DNA of 16,074 nucleotides from Chromatiaceae bacterium (lineage in GTDB: Bacteria > Pseudomonadota > Gammaproteobacteria > Chromatiales > Chromatiaceae): NCBI GenBank assembly GCA_016938795.1, contig JAFGTZ010000167.1, positions 1 through 16,074 on the forward strand. Reading direction: 5' to 3'. Positions 1 to 6,676 of the stretch are shown here, in pieces. The position numbers and the translations under genes were made by a program. How positions within the stretch are numbered: the stretch's first letter is position 1; each line of letters starts with the position of its first letter. The notes below the pieces were generated by a model. That model did no database searches, was not told where the DNA came from, and saw only the letters and a program-made list of their open reading frames with translations.

Positions 1-15
1 AAAAGGCTTTGCTCT

Positions 16-45
16 TTGCCGCGACTGCGAATTTTCAAGGATAAT
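16..45 (+). promoter_or_regulatory. Candidate sigma70-type promoter for iorA
   Basis: A -35-like TTGCCG at 16-21 and a -10-like GATAAT at 40-45 are separated by 18 nt. Transcription would start near 52, giving a leader of about 35 nt before the iorA ATG at 87. The -10 matches the consensus at 5 of 6 positions and the -35 at 4 of 6. It was found by eye only and the upstream gene is outside the window, so read-through from upstream is not excluded. Confidence 0.35.
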
Positions 46-47
46 GC

Positions 48-76
48 GTCTGTCATATTCCGAACGCGAGACAGAC
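48..76. repeat. 7-bp inverted repeat at the predicted iorA start of transcription
   Basis: GTCTGTC (48-54) and GACAGAC (70-76) are perfect reverse complements separated by 15 nt. The pair sits just downstream of the candidate -10 box and ends 10 nt before the iorA ATG. It could be an operator for a dimeric repressor or a leader hairpin near the ribosome binding site. No strong Shine-Dalgarno sequence is visible in front of iorA, which fits a leader whose structure matters. Function is inference. Confidence 0.35.
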
Positions 77-86
77 CCAAAGCATC

Positions 87-1691
87 ATGACTGGAGAACG
101 CTTGTTACTGAGCGGCGACGACGCAGTCGCACTGGCGGCGCTGCATGCCGGGGTTGAGTTGGGCACGGGCTATCCGGGCACGCCTTCGACCGAAATCCTC
201 GAAACCTTCGACCGCCTCGGCGGGCGGGCGCAATGGTCGCCGAATGAAAAGGTCGCGCTGGAGGTGGGCATCGGTGCAGCCTTTGCCGGGGCGCGCACCA
301 TCGTGACCATGAAGCATGTCGGCCTGAACGTGGCGGCCGATGCGCTCTTCACCGCCACCCACACCGATGTGGACGGCGGACTGCTGGTAATTTCCGCCGA
401 CGATCCCGGCATGGCCTCCAGCCAGAACGAGCAGGACAACCGCCACTACGCGCGCGCCGCCGCCGCGCCCATGCTCGAACCCATGGACTCCCAGCAGGCC
501 TACGACTTCACCTGGCTGGGACTGGAGCTGTCCGAGCGCTGGAAAATCCCGGTCTTGCTGCGTCTCACCACCCGCATCTGTCACGCCAAGACGGTGGTGC
601 GCCCGCGCGCGGCGCGCGCGCCAAGGGCGCCCGAGCCGTTTCGCCGCGACATCCCCGCGCGCGTCATGATTCCCGCCTATGCCAAGCCCGCGCATCAGCG
701 GCTGCGCCAGAAGCTCGCCGAGATGGCCGCCTGGAACGAGGCCGAGGGGCCGCTGCTTCAGGAGCTGAACGACCGTGCGCTTGGCATCCTCTCCACCGGG
801 GTCTCGGCGGTGCATGCCCGCGAGGCCGCGCCCGAGGCAAGCCATCTGAGTATCGGGCTCACCTATCCGCTGCCGTTCGAGCGCATCCGCGCCTTTGCCG
901 CCGAGGTCGAGCGCCTGGTGGTCATCGAGGAGGGCGATCCGCTGCTGGTCGAGTCGCTGCGCGCGGCGGGCATTCCCGCCGAGGGCAAGCCCGAGATGTA
1001 TCGCTTCGGCGAGCTGAACGTGGCGCGGGTGCGGCGCATCCTCGCCGGCGACACAAGCCCCGAACCCGTGCCGCCGCCCGGCAAACCGCCCGAACTCTGC
1101 CAGGGCTGCTCGCACCGCGTCGTCTTCGAGGCGCTGCGCGACCTCGGCTGCATCGTCGCGGGCGATATCGGGTGCTACACCCTGGGCGTGCTGCCGCCCT
1201 TCTCGGCCATGGACACCTGTGTCTGCATGGGCGCGAGCATCGGCGTGGGGCTGGGGCTGCGCCATGTGCTGCCCGAGGCCGAGGCGCGCCGGGTGGTGAG
1301 CGTCATCGGCGACTCGACCTTCGTGCATTCGGGCCTTACCGGCATCGCCGAGATGGTCTATAACCCACCGCCCACCGGCCATGTGGTGCTCATTCTCGAT
1401 AACGGCACCACCGCCATGACCGGCCAACAGGAACACCCCGGCACCGGGCGCCTGCTCGATCACTCGCCCACCAACCAGTTGAACTTCGAGGGCGCCGCCT
1501 GCGCCATGGGTGTGCAGAATGTCCATGTGATCGAGGCGCGCGATAAGGATGACAGTCTGCGTGAACTGCTCAGCGAGGCGCTCGGGCGCAACGAAACCAC
1601 CCTGATCGTGGCGCGCCAGCCCTGTGTGCTGGCCGCGCCCAAGATCCGATTCTACGAAAAGGCGGCTGCCGAGCAGTCGGAGGAGATCTGA
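87..1691 (+). CDS. iorA: Indolepyruvate:ferredoxin oxidoreductase alpha subunit, lacking the C-terminal ferredoxin domain
   Basis: Large TPP-binding subunit of the IorAB 2-oxoacid:ferredoxin oxidoreductase, which converts aryl pyruvates to aryl-acetyl-CoA plus CO2 with reduction of ferredoxin, or the reverse. The N-terminal pyrimidine-binding domain (about residues 1-170) carries GTGYPGTPSTEI (26-37). The C-terminal TPP domain (about 335-510) carries CQGCSHR (338-344), GDIGCYTLG (359-367) and a GDS...N motif (G408 to N439) typical of TPP/Mg binding. The protein has 534 residues and ends at CVLAAPKIRFYEK plus a short tail. Standard IorA continues for roughly 80 more residues with two 4Fe-4S Cys motifs, and these are absent. 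The stop overlaps the iorB start by one base (TGATG). The family call is secure. Direction and exact substrate are inference. Confidence 0.93.
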   Translation: MTGERLLLSGDDAVALAALHAGVELGTGYPGTPSTEILETFDRLGGRAQWSPNEKVALEVGIGAAFAGARTIVTMKHVGLNVAADALFTATHTDVDGGLLVISADDPGMASSQNEQDNRHYARAAAAPMLEPMDSQQAYDFTWLGLELSERWKIPVLLRLTTRICHAKTVVRPRAARAPRAPEPFRRDIPARVMIPAYAKPAHQRLRQKLAEMAAWNEAEGPLLQELNDRALGILSTGVSAVHAREAAPEASHLSIGLTYPLPFERIRAFAAEVERLVVIEEGDPLLVESLRAAGIPAEGKPEMYRFGELNVARVRRILAGDTSPEPVPPPGKPPELCQGCSHRVVFEALRDLGCIVAGDIGCYTLGVLPPFSAMDTCVCMGASIGVGLGLRHVLPEAEARRVVSVIGDSTFVHSGLTGIAEMVYNPPPTGHVVLILDNGTTAMTGQQEHPGTGRLLDHSPTNQLNFEGAACAMGVQNVHVIEARDKDDSLRELLSEALGRNETTLIVARQPCVLAAPKIRFYEKAAAEQSEEI

Positions 1692-2176
1692 TGGCCGTCA
1701 CCAACATCGTCATTGCCGGACTGGGCGGTCAGGGCGTGCTGACCGCCTCGGACATCCTCGCCGACGCGGCCTTTCGCGCCGGATTCGACGTCAAGAAAAG
1801 CGAGCTGCACGGCATGAGCCAGCGCGGCGGCTCGGTGACCAGCGATGTGCGCTTTGGCGATCGGGTGCTGAGCCCCATGGTGCCGCCGGGCGAGGCCGAT
1901 GTGCTGCTGGTGCTGGAGCCAACCCAGAGCGCGATCAATCGCGGTCTGCTGCGCCATGGCGGTGTCCTCATCGGCCCCGAGATCATCCCCGAGGGCGCGC
2001 TGCGCAACCGCAAGAGCCTCAACGTGGCCATGCTCGGGGCGCTCTCGACCCTGGTGTCCATTGCCGAGGAGCCGTGGATGGCGGCCATCCACGCCAATCT
2101 CGCCGAGAAGCTGCACGCCCTCAACGAACAGGCCTTTGCCCTGGGGCGCGAGGCCGCCGCGCACCGCGCGGCCTGA
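1691..2176 (+). CDS. iorB: Indolepyruvate:ferredoxin oxidoreductase beta subunit
   Basis: Small subunit of IorAB, corresponding to the gamma (catalytic-type) domain of pyruvate:ferredoxin oxidoreductases, which contributes to the CoA/TPP site at the subunit interface. Recognisable blocks are the N-terminal IVIAGLGGQGVLTAS (residues 6-20) and ELHGMSQRGGSV (38-49), both hallmarks of the POR gamma family. At 161 residues it is shorter than typical IorB (about 190-200), with a compact C-terminal half. The ATG overlaps the iorA stop by one base, and a GGAGGAG Shine-Dalgarno sequence lies just upstream inside iorA, so the subunits are probably translationally coupled. A 95-bp gap with a strong inverted repeat separates it from the next gene. 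Confidence 0.92.
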   Translation: MAVTNIVIAGLGGQGVLTASDILADAAFRAGFDVKKSELHGMSQRGGSVTSDVRFGDRVLSPMVPPGEADVLLVLEPTQSAINRGLLRHGGVLIGPEIIPEGALRNRKSLNVAMLGALSTLVSIAEEPWMAAIHANLAEKLHALNEQAFALGREAAAHRAA

Positions 2177-2188
2177 TCCCCCACGCCG

Positions 2189-2244
2189 GGAAGCGGCCTT
2201 GCGCCTGCGGATTGAGCCCCTTGACGCCGCTCGAGGCCGCTTCC
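2189..2244. repeat. Perfect 10-bp inverted repeat in the iorB-paaK gap
   Basis: GGAAGCGGCC (2189-2198) is the exact reverse complement of GGCCGCTTCC (2235-2244), with a 36-nt loop. It fills most of the 95-bp gap between iorB and the first ligase and ends 27 nt before the ligase ATG. No T-run follows on the + strand, so it is not a classical terminator. It could be an mRNA-processing or stability hairpin, or a partial attenuator setting different levels of IorAB and ligase. Function is inference. Confidence 0.5.
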
Positions 2245-2271
2245 ACCGACCCGCCACCGACGAGGTTTTCC

Positions 2272-3609
2272 ATGCTGAAAGAACTCTGGAACGACGCCGA
2301 GGGGGGCTTTCACCCTGCGAGCGCGCCGGATTTTCTGCCCCCTGCCGCGCTGCGCGAGGTGCAACTGCGCCGCCTGCGCGCCGTGGTGCGCCGTGCCTAT
2401 GACCATGTGGAGCTGTTTCGCGCGCGCATGGACGAGCGCGGTCTGACCCCCGAGGATATCCGCACGCTCGACGACATCGCCCGCCTGCCCTTCACGGTCA
2501 AGACCGATCTGCGCGACACCTATCCCTTCGGGCTCTTCGCCAGCCCCATGAGCGACGTGGTGCGTCTGCACGCCTCCTCGGGCACCACCGGCAAGCCCAT
2601 CGTGGTGGCCTACACGCGCGAGGATGTCGAGGTCTGGTCCGAGGTCATGGCGCGCACCTTCGCCTGCTGCGGCATGCACCGGGGCGATCTTCTGCAGAAT
2701 GCCTTCGGCTATGGACTCTTCACCGGCGGTCTGGGCGCACACTATGGGGCCGAGGCGCTCGGCGCGACCGTGATTCCCATCTCGGGCGGCAACACCGACC
2801 GGCAGATTACCCTGCTGCGCGATTTCGGCGTCTCGGCGCTGTGCTGCACCCCGAGCTATTTCACCCACATGGTCGAGCGCGCCGGCGAGCTGGGCGTGGA
2901 TCTGCGCGCGCTGCCGCTGCGCATCGGGGTCTTTGGCGCCGAGCCCTGGACCGATGCCATGCGCGCGCATATCGAATCCGCCGCCGGCATCAAGGCCTAC
3001 GACATCTATGGCCTCTCCGAAATTACCGGCCCCGGCGTGGCAAGCGAATGCGCCGCCCAGGACGGACTGCATTTCTTCGAAGACCATTTCTATCCCGAGA
3101 TCATCGACCCCGACACCGGCGAGGTGCTGCCCGAGGGCGCCGAGGGCGAGCTGGTGCTGACCACGCTCAGCAAAAAAGCCATGCCGATGATCCGCTATCG
3201 CACCCGCGACATCACCTCCTTCATCACCGAGCCCTGCGCCTGCGGACGCACCATTCGGCGCATGCGCCGCATCGGACGCCGCTCGGACGATATGTTCATC
3301 ATTCGTGGCGTCAACGTCTTCCCCTCCCAGGTCGAGGCCGCGCTGCTCGCCGTCGAGGGCACCCTGCCGCATTATCAGATCATCCTCACGCGCAACCATG
3401 GTCTTGATCAGATGACGGTCGAGGTGGAGGTCACGCCCGAGGTGTTCAGTGATCGCATCGGCGCGCTCGAGGACATCCGCCGCCGCCTGGCCCAGGCCAT
3501 CGAGCAGATTCTCGGCATCCGCGTCGATCTGCGCCTGGTCGAACCACGCACCATCGAACGCAGCCAGGGCAAGGCCAAGCGGGTCATCGACCGGCGGCAG
3601 GACAGTTAG
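2272..3609 (+). CDS. paaK: Phenylacetate-CoA ligase family protein (first copy)
   Basis: AMP-forming aryl-CoA ligase of the PaaK type, expected to activate phenylacetate or a related aryl acid with ATP and CoA. At 445 residues it has the usual family length. Visible motifs are the P-loop SSGTTGKP (102-109), YGLSEITGPG (246-255), the small Cys motif CACGR (322-326), RGVNVFPSQ (345-353) and the C-terminal SQGKAKRVID (431-440) with the likely catalytic Lys. The ATG is preceded by GAGG with 7-nt spacing. Upstream in-frame codons overlap iorB and look non-native. Its stop codon directly abuts an intergenic repeat at 3610. The neighbouring IorAB suggests aryl-acetyl-CoA as the shared intermediate. 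Substrate is inferred; indoleacetate or hydroxyphenylacetate are alternatives. Confidence 0.92.
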   Translation: MLKELWNDAEGGFHPASAPDFLPPAALREVQLRRLRAVVRRAYDHVELFRARMDERGLTPEDIRTLDDIARLPFTVKTDLRDTYPFGLFASPMSDVVRLHASSGTTGKPIVVAYTREDVEVWSEVMARTFACCGMHRGDLLQNAFGYGLFTGGLGAHYGAEALGATVIPISGGNTDRQITLLRDFGVSALCCTPSYFTHMVERAGELGVDLRALPLRIGVFGAEPWTDAMRAHIESAAGIKAYDIYGLSEITGPGVASECAAQDGLHFFEDHFYPEIIDPDTGEVLPEGAEGELVLTTLSKKAMPMIRYRTRDITSFITEPCACGRTIRRMRRIGRRSDDMFIIRGVNVFPSQVEAALLAVEGTLPHYQIILTRNHGLDQMTVEVEVTPEVFSDRIGALEDIRRRLAQAIEQILGIRVDLRLVEPRTIERSQGKAKRVIDRRQDS

Positions 3610-3683
3610 AACCACAAAGACACGAAGGACACAAAGGAGATGATTGCTTGAAGAGTCTTTGTGTGCTTTGCGCCTTTGCGGTT
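3610..3683. repeat. Imperfect inverted repeat of the dispersed 'CACAAAGACACGAAGG' type
   Basis: Two 27-nt arms (3610-3636 and 3657-3683) are complementary at 22 of 27 positions around a 20-nt loop. The left arm begins AACCACAAAGACACGAAGG and the right arm ends CGCCTTTGCGGTT. Its A-rich composition differs sharply from the surrounding coding DNA. It resembles a short intergenic repeat I recall from many environmental bacterial genomes. It starts at the base after the upstream ligase stop codon and reaches to 38 nt before the ACT gene. In-frame translation upstream of the ACT ATG runs through this repeat and should not be annotated as protein. Confidence 0.7.
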
Positions 3684-3721
3684 TCAACATCAGCGGTTTC
3701 CACATCAAGAGAGGCTCATCG

Positions 3722-4162
3722 ATGAAACTGCAACAACTCTCGCTCTTTCTGGAAAACCGTCCGGGGCGCCTCGGTGCGCCGCTGGAGGCGATTGCCGCCG
3801 GGGGGATCAATATCCTCACGCTCTCGCTGGCCGACACGGCGCAGTTCGGCATTTTGCGTCTCATCGTGCGCGACTGGGAAAAGGCCAAGCGCATCCTCGA
3901 AGAGGCCGGATGGATCGTCAATCTCACCGAGGTGGTGGCCGTGGATCTGCTCGACCGTCCGGGCGGGCTGGCTGCAGCGCTGAAGATTCTGGAAGGCGCC
4001 AATCTCAACATCGAATACATGTACGCCTTTTCGCTGCGCCGCGATGACAAGGCCATCCTCATCTTCCGCTTCGAGGATCCGGATCGCGCCGTGCAGGTGC
4101 TGCTCGACCATGGCCTAGAGGTGGTCGATGCCGACGAACTCATGCGCCACGTACCCGAATGA
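3722..4162 (+). CDS. Tandem ACT-domain protein
   Basis: A 146-residue protein made of two ACT domains and nothing else. Domain 1 is about residues 1-70, with ENRPGRLG (11-18) in the first strand-loop. Domain 2 is about 72-146, with LDRPGGLA (77-84). ACT domains bind amino acids at their interfaces, and stand-alone tandem ACT proteins often accompany IorAB/PaaK genes, which suggests sensing of an aromatic amino acid. The ATG at 3722 is chosen because it has a GAGAGG Shine-Dalgarno and starts the first beta strand, whereas an in-frame TTG further upstream lies in repeat DNA. Its stop overlaps the start of the next ligase (ATGA, 4159-4162), so the two are probably translated together. No catalytic or DNA-binding domain is present. 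Confidence 0.88.
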   Translation: MKLQQLSLFLENRPGRLGAPLEAIAAGGINILTLSLADTAQFGILRLIVRDWEKAKRILEEAGWIVNLTEVVAVDLLDRPGGLAAALKILEGANLNIEYMYAFSLRRDDKAILIFRFEDPDRAVQVLLDHGLEVVDADELMRHVPE

Positions 4163-5517
4163 ACGGGCGTGATCCTGTGGACAGGCGCGAGGAGGAGGCC
4201 GGGCGCATCTGGAATCCCGGCGCCGAGACTTTGCCCCGCGAGGAACTGCGGGCGCTGCAACTGGAGCGTCTGCGCGCCACGGTCGAGCGTGTCAGCCAAG
4301 TGCCCTTCTATCGCGAGCACTTCAGACGCCAGGACCTGGGCGCGCACAGCATCCGCACGCTCGATGATCTGCGCCGTCTGCCCTTCACCACCAAGGAGGA
4401 TCTGCGCCGCCACCAGCCGCTCGGCTTTCTGGCCGTGCCGCGTCACGAGGTGGCCCGCATTCACGGCTCCTCGGGCACCACCGGCACGCCCACCTTTGTG
4501 GCCTACACGGCCCAGGATCTGCGCACCTGGTCGGAACTCTGCGCGCGTTTTCTGGTGGCGGGCGGCCTGCGTCCCCACCACACCGCCCAGGTCGCCTTCG
4601 GCTATGGACTTTTCACCGGCGGTTTCGGGCTGCACTATGGCATCGAGCGGGTCGGCGCGGCGGTGATTCCCGCCGCCGCCGGCAACACCCGCCGCCAGCT
4701 CGACATCATGCGCGAACTCGACCCCGAGGTGCTCATCTGCACCCCGAGCTACGCACTCACCATTGCCGATGGCGCGCGCGAACTCGGCATCGAGCCGCGC
4801 TCCCTGCCGATCCGCTACGGTCACTTCGGCGGCGAGCCCTGGAGCGAGGACATGCGCCGCGAGATCGAGTCTGAACTCAACATCCTCGCCTTCAATAATT
4901 ATGGTCTCTCCGAGGTGTTCGGCCCCGGCGTGAGCGGCGAGTGTCCGGCACGCAATGGGATGCACATCCAGGAGGATCACTTCATCGTCGAGTGTCTCGA
5001 CCCCGAGACCCTGGAGCCGGTGCCCGAGGGCGAGCCGGGCGAGCTGGTCATCACCAACCTCAGCCGCGAGGCCATGCCGCTCTTGCGCTATCGCACCCGC
5101 GACATCGCCCGACTCGACCGCACGCCCTGCGCCTGCGGGCGCACCACCACGCGCATGAGCCGCGTGACCGGGCGCACCGATGACATGCTCATCATCCGTG
5201 GCGTCAATGTCTTTCCCTCGCAGATCGAGGAGGCGCTGCTGCGGGTCGAAGGCGCCACGCCGCACTATCTCATCGAAATCGACCGCCCCGGCACGCTCGA
5301 CGAGGTGCATGTCAAGGTGGAGATGCACCCCGAGATCTTCTCCGACCGCATGGACCGGATGCAGACGCTGTGCGAGCGCATCAGCCGCGAGATTCAGACC
5401 GTGGCCGGCATTCGCGCCCATGTCGATCTGGTCGAGCCGCGCTCCATCGAGCGCTCTGTCGGCAAGGCCAAGCGCGTTCTGGACAAGCGCGGGCTGCACA
5501 GGGACGATGACGCCTGA
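4159..5517 (+). CDS. paaK: Phenylacetate-CoA ligase family protein (second copy)
   Basis: Second PaaK-type AMP-forming ligase, 452 residues and clearly homologous end to end with the copy at 2272-3609. Motifs are the P-loop SSGTTGTP (104-111), NNYGLSEVFGPGVSGEC (246-262), CACGR (324-328), RGVNVFPSQ (347-355) and SVGKAKRVLDKR (433-444) with the presumed catalytic Lys. The P-loop has Thr where the first copy has Lys, and the active-site region is NNYGLSEVF where the first copy has DIYGLSEIT. These differences suggest the two enzymes prefer different aryl acids. The start overlaps the ACT stop by 4 nt, the expected form of a coupled operon end. A GC-rich hairpin follows. Function as an aryl-CoA ligase is strong; substrate is unknown. 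Confidence 0.92.
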   Translation: MNGRDPVDRREEEAGRIWNPGAETLPREELRALQLERLRATVERVSQVPFYREHFRRQDLGAHSIRTLDDLRRLPFTTKEDLRRHQPLGFLAVPRHEVARIHGSSGTTGTPTFVAYTAQDLRTWSELCARFLVAGGLRPHHTAQVAFGYGLFTGGFGLHYGIERVGAAVIPAAAGNTRRQLDIMRELDPEVLICTPSYALTIADGARELGIEPRSLPIRYGHFGGEPWSEDMRREIESELNILAFNNYGLSEVFGPGVSGECPARNGMHIQEDHFIVECLDPETLEPVPEGEPGELVITNLSREAMPLLRYRTRDIARLDRTPCACGRTTTRMSRVTGRTDDMLIIRGVNVFPSQIEEALLRVEGATPHYLIEIDRPGTLDEVHVKVEMHPEIFSDRMDRMQTLCERISREIQTVAGIRAHVDLVEPRSIERSVGKAKRVLDKRGLHRDDDA

Positions 5518-5529
5518 GACCCTTCCCTC

Positions 5530-5554
5530 CCCCTCGCCCAGCGCGGGCGAGGGG
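5530..5554. terminator. GC-rich hairpin after the aryl-acid operon
   Basis: CCCCTCGCCC (5530-5539) pairs perfectly with GGGCGAGGGG (5545-5554) around a 5-nt loop. It begins 13 nt after the second ligase stop and ends before the DUF4412 gene. Only a short T/C-rich stretch follows, so it is a weak intrinsic terminator or a 3'-end stabiliser. Similar C-rich hairpins are common dispersed intergenic repeats, which is an alternative reading. Confidence 0.5.
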
Positions 5555-5590
5555 TTCTGCTCCTTCCATCATTGAATACTGGAGTTCAGC

Positions 5591-6385
5591 ATGACCCACC
5601 ACAGTTCAGCGACCTCGGCCTTCGCGCGCGGCCTCGCGCTTGGCGCCACCCTGTTTGCCGGCGCCCTGCTCGCCCCGCTGGCGAGCGCCGCGGATGAGGG
5701 CTATGTCATCGAAACCATCAACCGCGGCAGCGGCATCATGAGCGAGGGGCCGACCGAGGAGCGCACCCTCACCTATGTGGCGCACGACAAGATGAAGGTG
5801 GTGAACGAAGGGCCCGAGGCCACCAACATGGTCCTCGACCCGGCAAGCGGCGTCATGAGCTTCGTCAACGACACCAAGAAGGAATATTTTCAGATCAATG
5901 TGCAGGATGTCATCGACGCCATGAAGGATCCGCGTATGGCCGAGATGCGTTCCATGATCGGCGACATCGAGGTCAGCGTGACCGACACCGGCGAGACCAA
6001 GCGCATCGGCGACTGGGACTGCCGCCGCTACCAGGTCACCAAGCGCGGCATGATGGAGGTCGATCAGGAGGTCTGGGCGACCGAGTCGGTCGATCTGGAC
6101 GTGAGCCGCTTCACCCGCATGATGAGCATGGCCGGCGCCCAGGATCTGCCGGGCAGCGAGGCGCAACAGGCCGAGATGGCCAAGATCAAGGGCTATCCCG
6201 TCCTCACCCTGACCCGCATGATGATGATGGGCACCGAGATGAAGACCGAGATCGAGGTGCAATCCATCCGCCGCGAGGCCATCCCGGCCGCCTTCTTCGA
6301 GATTCCAGCCGACTACAGCCTCAAGGAGATTGGCTCCGGCATGATGGGGCATGGCGCGATGCCAGAGGCACCGCCGGCGCAGTAA
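5591..6385 (+). CDS. Secreted DUF4412-like protein of unknown function
   Basis: A 264-residue protein with a clear Sec signal peptide: hydrophobic stretch at about residues 12-32 (GLALGATLFAGALLAPLASA), with probable cleavage after ASA near residue 33. There is no lipobox, so a soluble periplasmic location is likely. The mature part resembles DUF4412 proteins, with the pattern KMKVVNEGP, YFQINVQDV and RRYQVTKRG, a beta-rich fold related in style to outer-membrane-lipoprotein-type carriers. It is unusually rich in Met, with clusters such as TRMMMMGTEMKTE and GSGMMGHGAM near the C-terminus, which might bind copper. A GGAG Shine-Dalgarno lies 6 nt before the ATG. It is separated from the ligase operon by a hairpin and converges with the ligase gene at 6677. 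No defined function. Confidence 0.8.
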   Translation: MTHHSSATSAFARGLALGATLFAGALLAPLASAADEGYVIETINRGSGIMSEGPTEERTLTYVAHDKMKVVNEGPEATNMVLDPASGVMSFVNDTKKEYFQINVQDVIDAMKDPRMAEMRSMIGDIEVSVTDTGETKRIGDWDCRRYQVTKRGMMEVDQEVWATESVDLDVSRFTRMMSMAGAQDLPGSEAQQAEMAKIKGYPVLTLTRMMMMGTEMKTEIEVQSIRREAIPAAFFEIPADYSLKEIGSGMMGHGAMPEAPPAQ

Positions 6386-6426
6386 AACCCTGGGGTATGC
6401 ACCGCGCGTCATTCCGCCTAGGCATG

Positions 6427-6462
6427 AAAAAACCGCCGTCTTTTCGAGGAAGCGCGGCGGTT
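6427..6462 (-). terminator. Rho-independent terminator for the hemN-bchJ-ligase unit
   Basis: Read on the - strand, AACCGCCG (6455-6462 complement) and CGGCGGTT (6431-6438 complement) form an 8-bp stem with a 16-nt loop, and the final TT runs on to six T in all (complement of the A-run at 6427-6432). This is the classical intrinsic terminator layout for - strand transcription, about 215 bp beyond the ligase stop codon. On the + strand no T-run follows, so it would not serve the DUF4412 gene as well. Confidence 0.7.
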
Positions 6463-6515
6463 GGCCCAAACGATGCGTTGGTTGACGCGACGTCCGTGCC
6501 GTTTGAGAGGGGCAA

Positions 6516-6532
6516 GGTACGCAATGCGTACC
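6516..6532. repeat. Perfect 17-nt palindrome between the convergent genes
   Basis: GGTACGCA-A-TGCGTACC is a perfect inverted repeat with a single central base. It lies in the non-coding stretch between the terminator and the ligase stop, near a second repeat at 6586. It could be part of a dispersed repeat or a protein-binding site. No gene start is close on either strand, so an operator role is less likely. Confidence 0.5.
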
Positions 6533-6585
6533 CCACTCTTTAGGAATCCAGGCGCTGCTTGGCCAGCCAGTTTTCTCAGTGGCTT

Positions 6586-6654
6586 GATGGGTTTCGTGAC
6601 CGGCAGGCGTCCGCGACCAATCGTTCACATCGTGCCGCAGTCACTCTACCCATC
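6586..6654. repeat. Imperfect inverted repeat (GATGGGT / ACCCATC)
   Basis: The arms 6586-6600 and 6640-6654 pair at 12 of 15 positions: GATGGGT with ACCCATC and GTGAC with GTCAC, with a 3x3 internal mismatch between. The loop is 39 nt. The arm sequence resembles a dispersed GATGGGTTTCGC/CTACCCATC repeat that I recall from many gammaproteobacterial genomes. Together with the palindrome at 6516 it explains most of the 291-bp gap at 6386-6676, in which no gene was found. Confidence 0.55.
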
Positions 6655-6676
6655 CTGCTATGCTAGGCGATGCCTA

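Noticed and set aside
105..1526. A 473-codon - strand frame opposite iorA
   Set aside because: Same mirror-frame composition; IorA motifs on the + strand leave no doubt which strand codes.
3644..3721. N-terminal extension of the ACT protein from an upstream TTG
   Set aside because: The extension is translated from the inverted repeat and has no Shine-Dalgarno; ATG 3722 starts the first ACT strand.
1729..5499. A 1256-codon open frame on the - strand opposite iorB and both ligases
   Set aside because: It is antisense to four well-supported genes, contains no recognisable domain, has a His/Ala/Gly-rich translation typical of a GC-rich mirror frame and runs through the repeat at 3610-3683.
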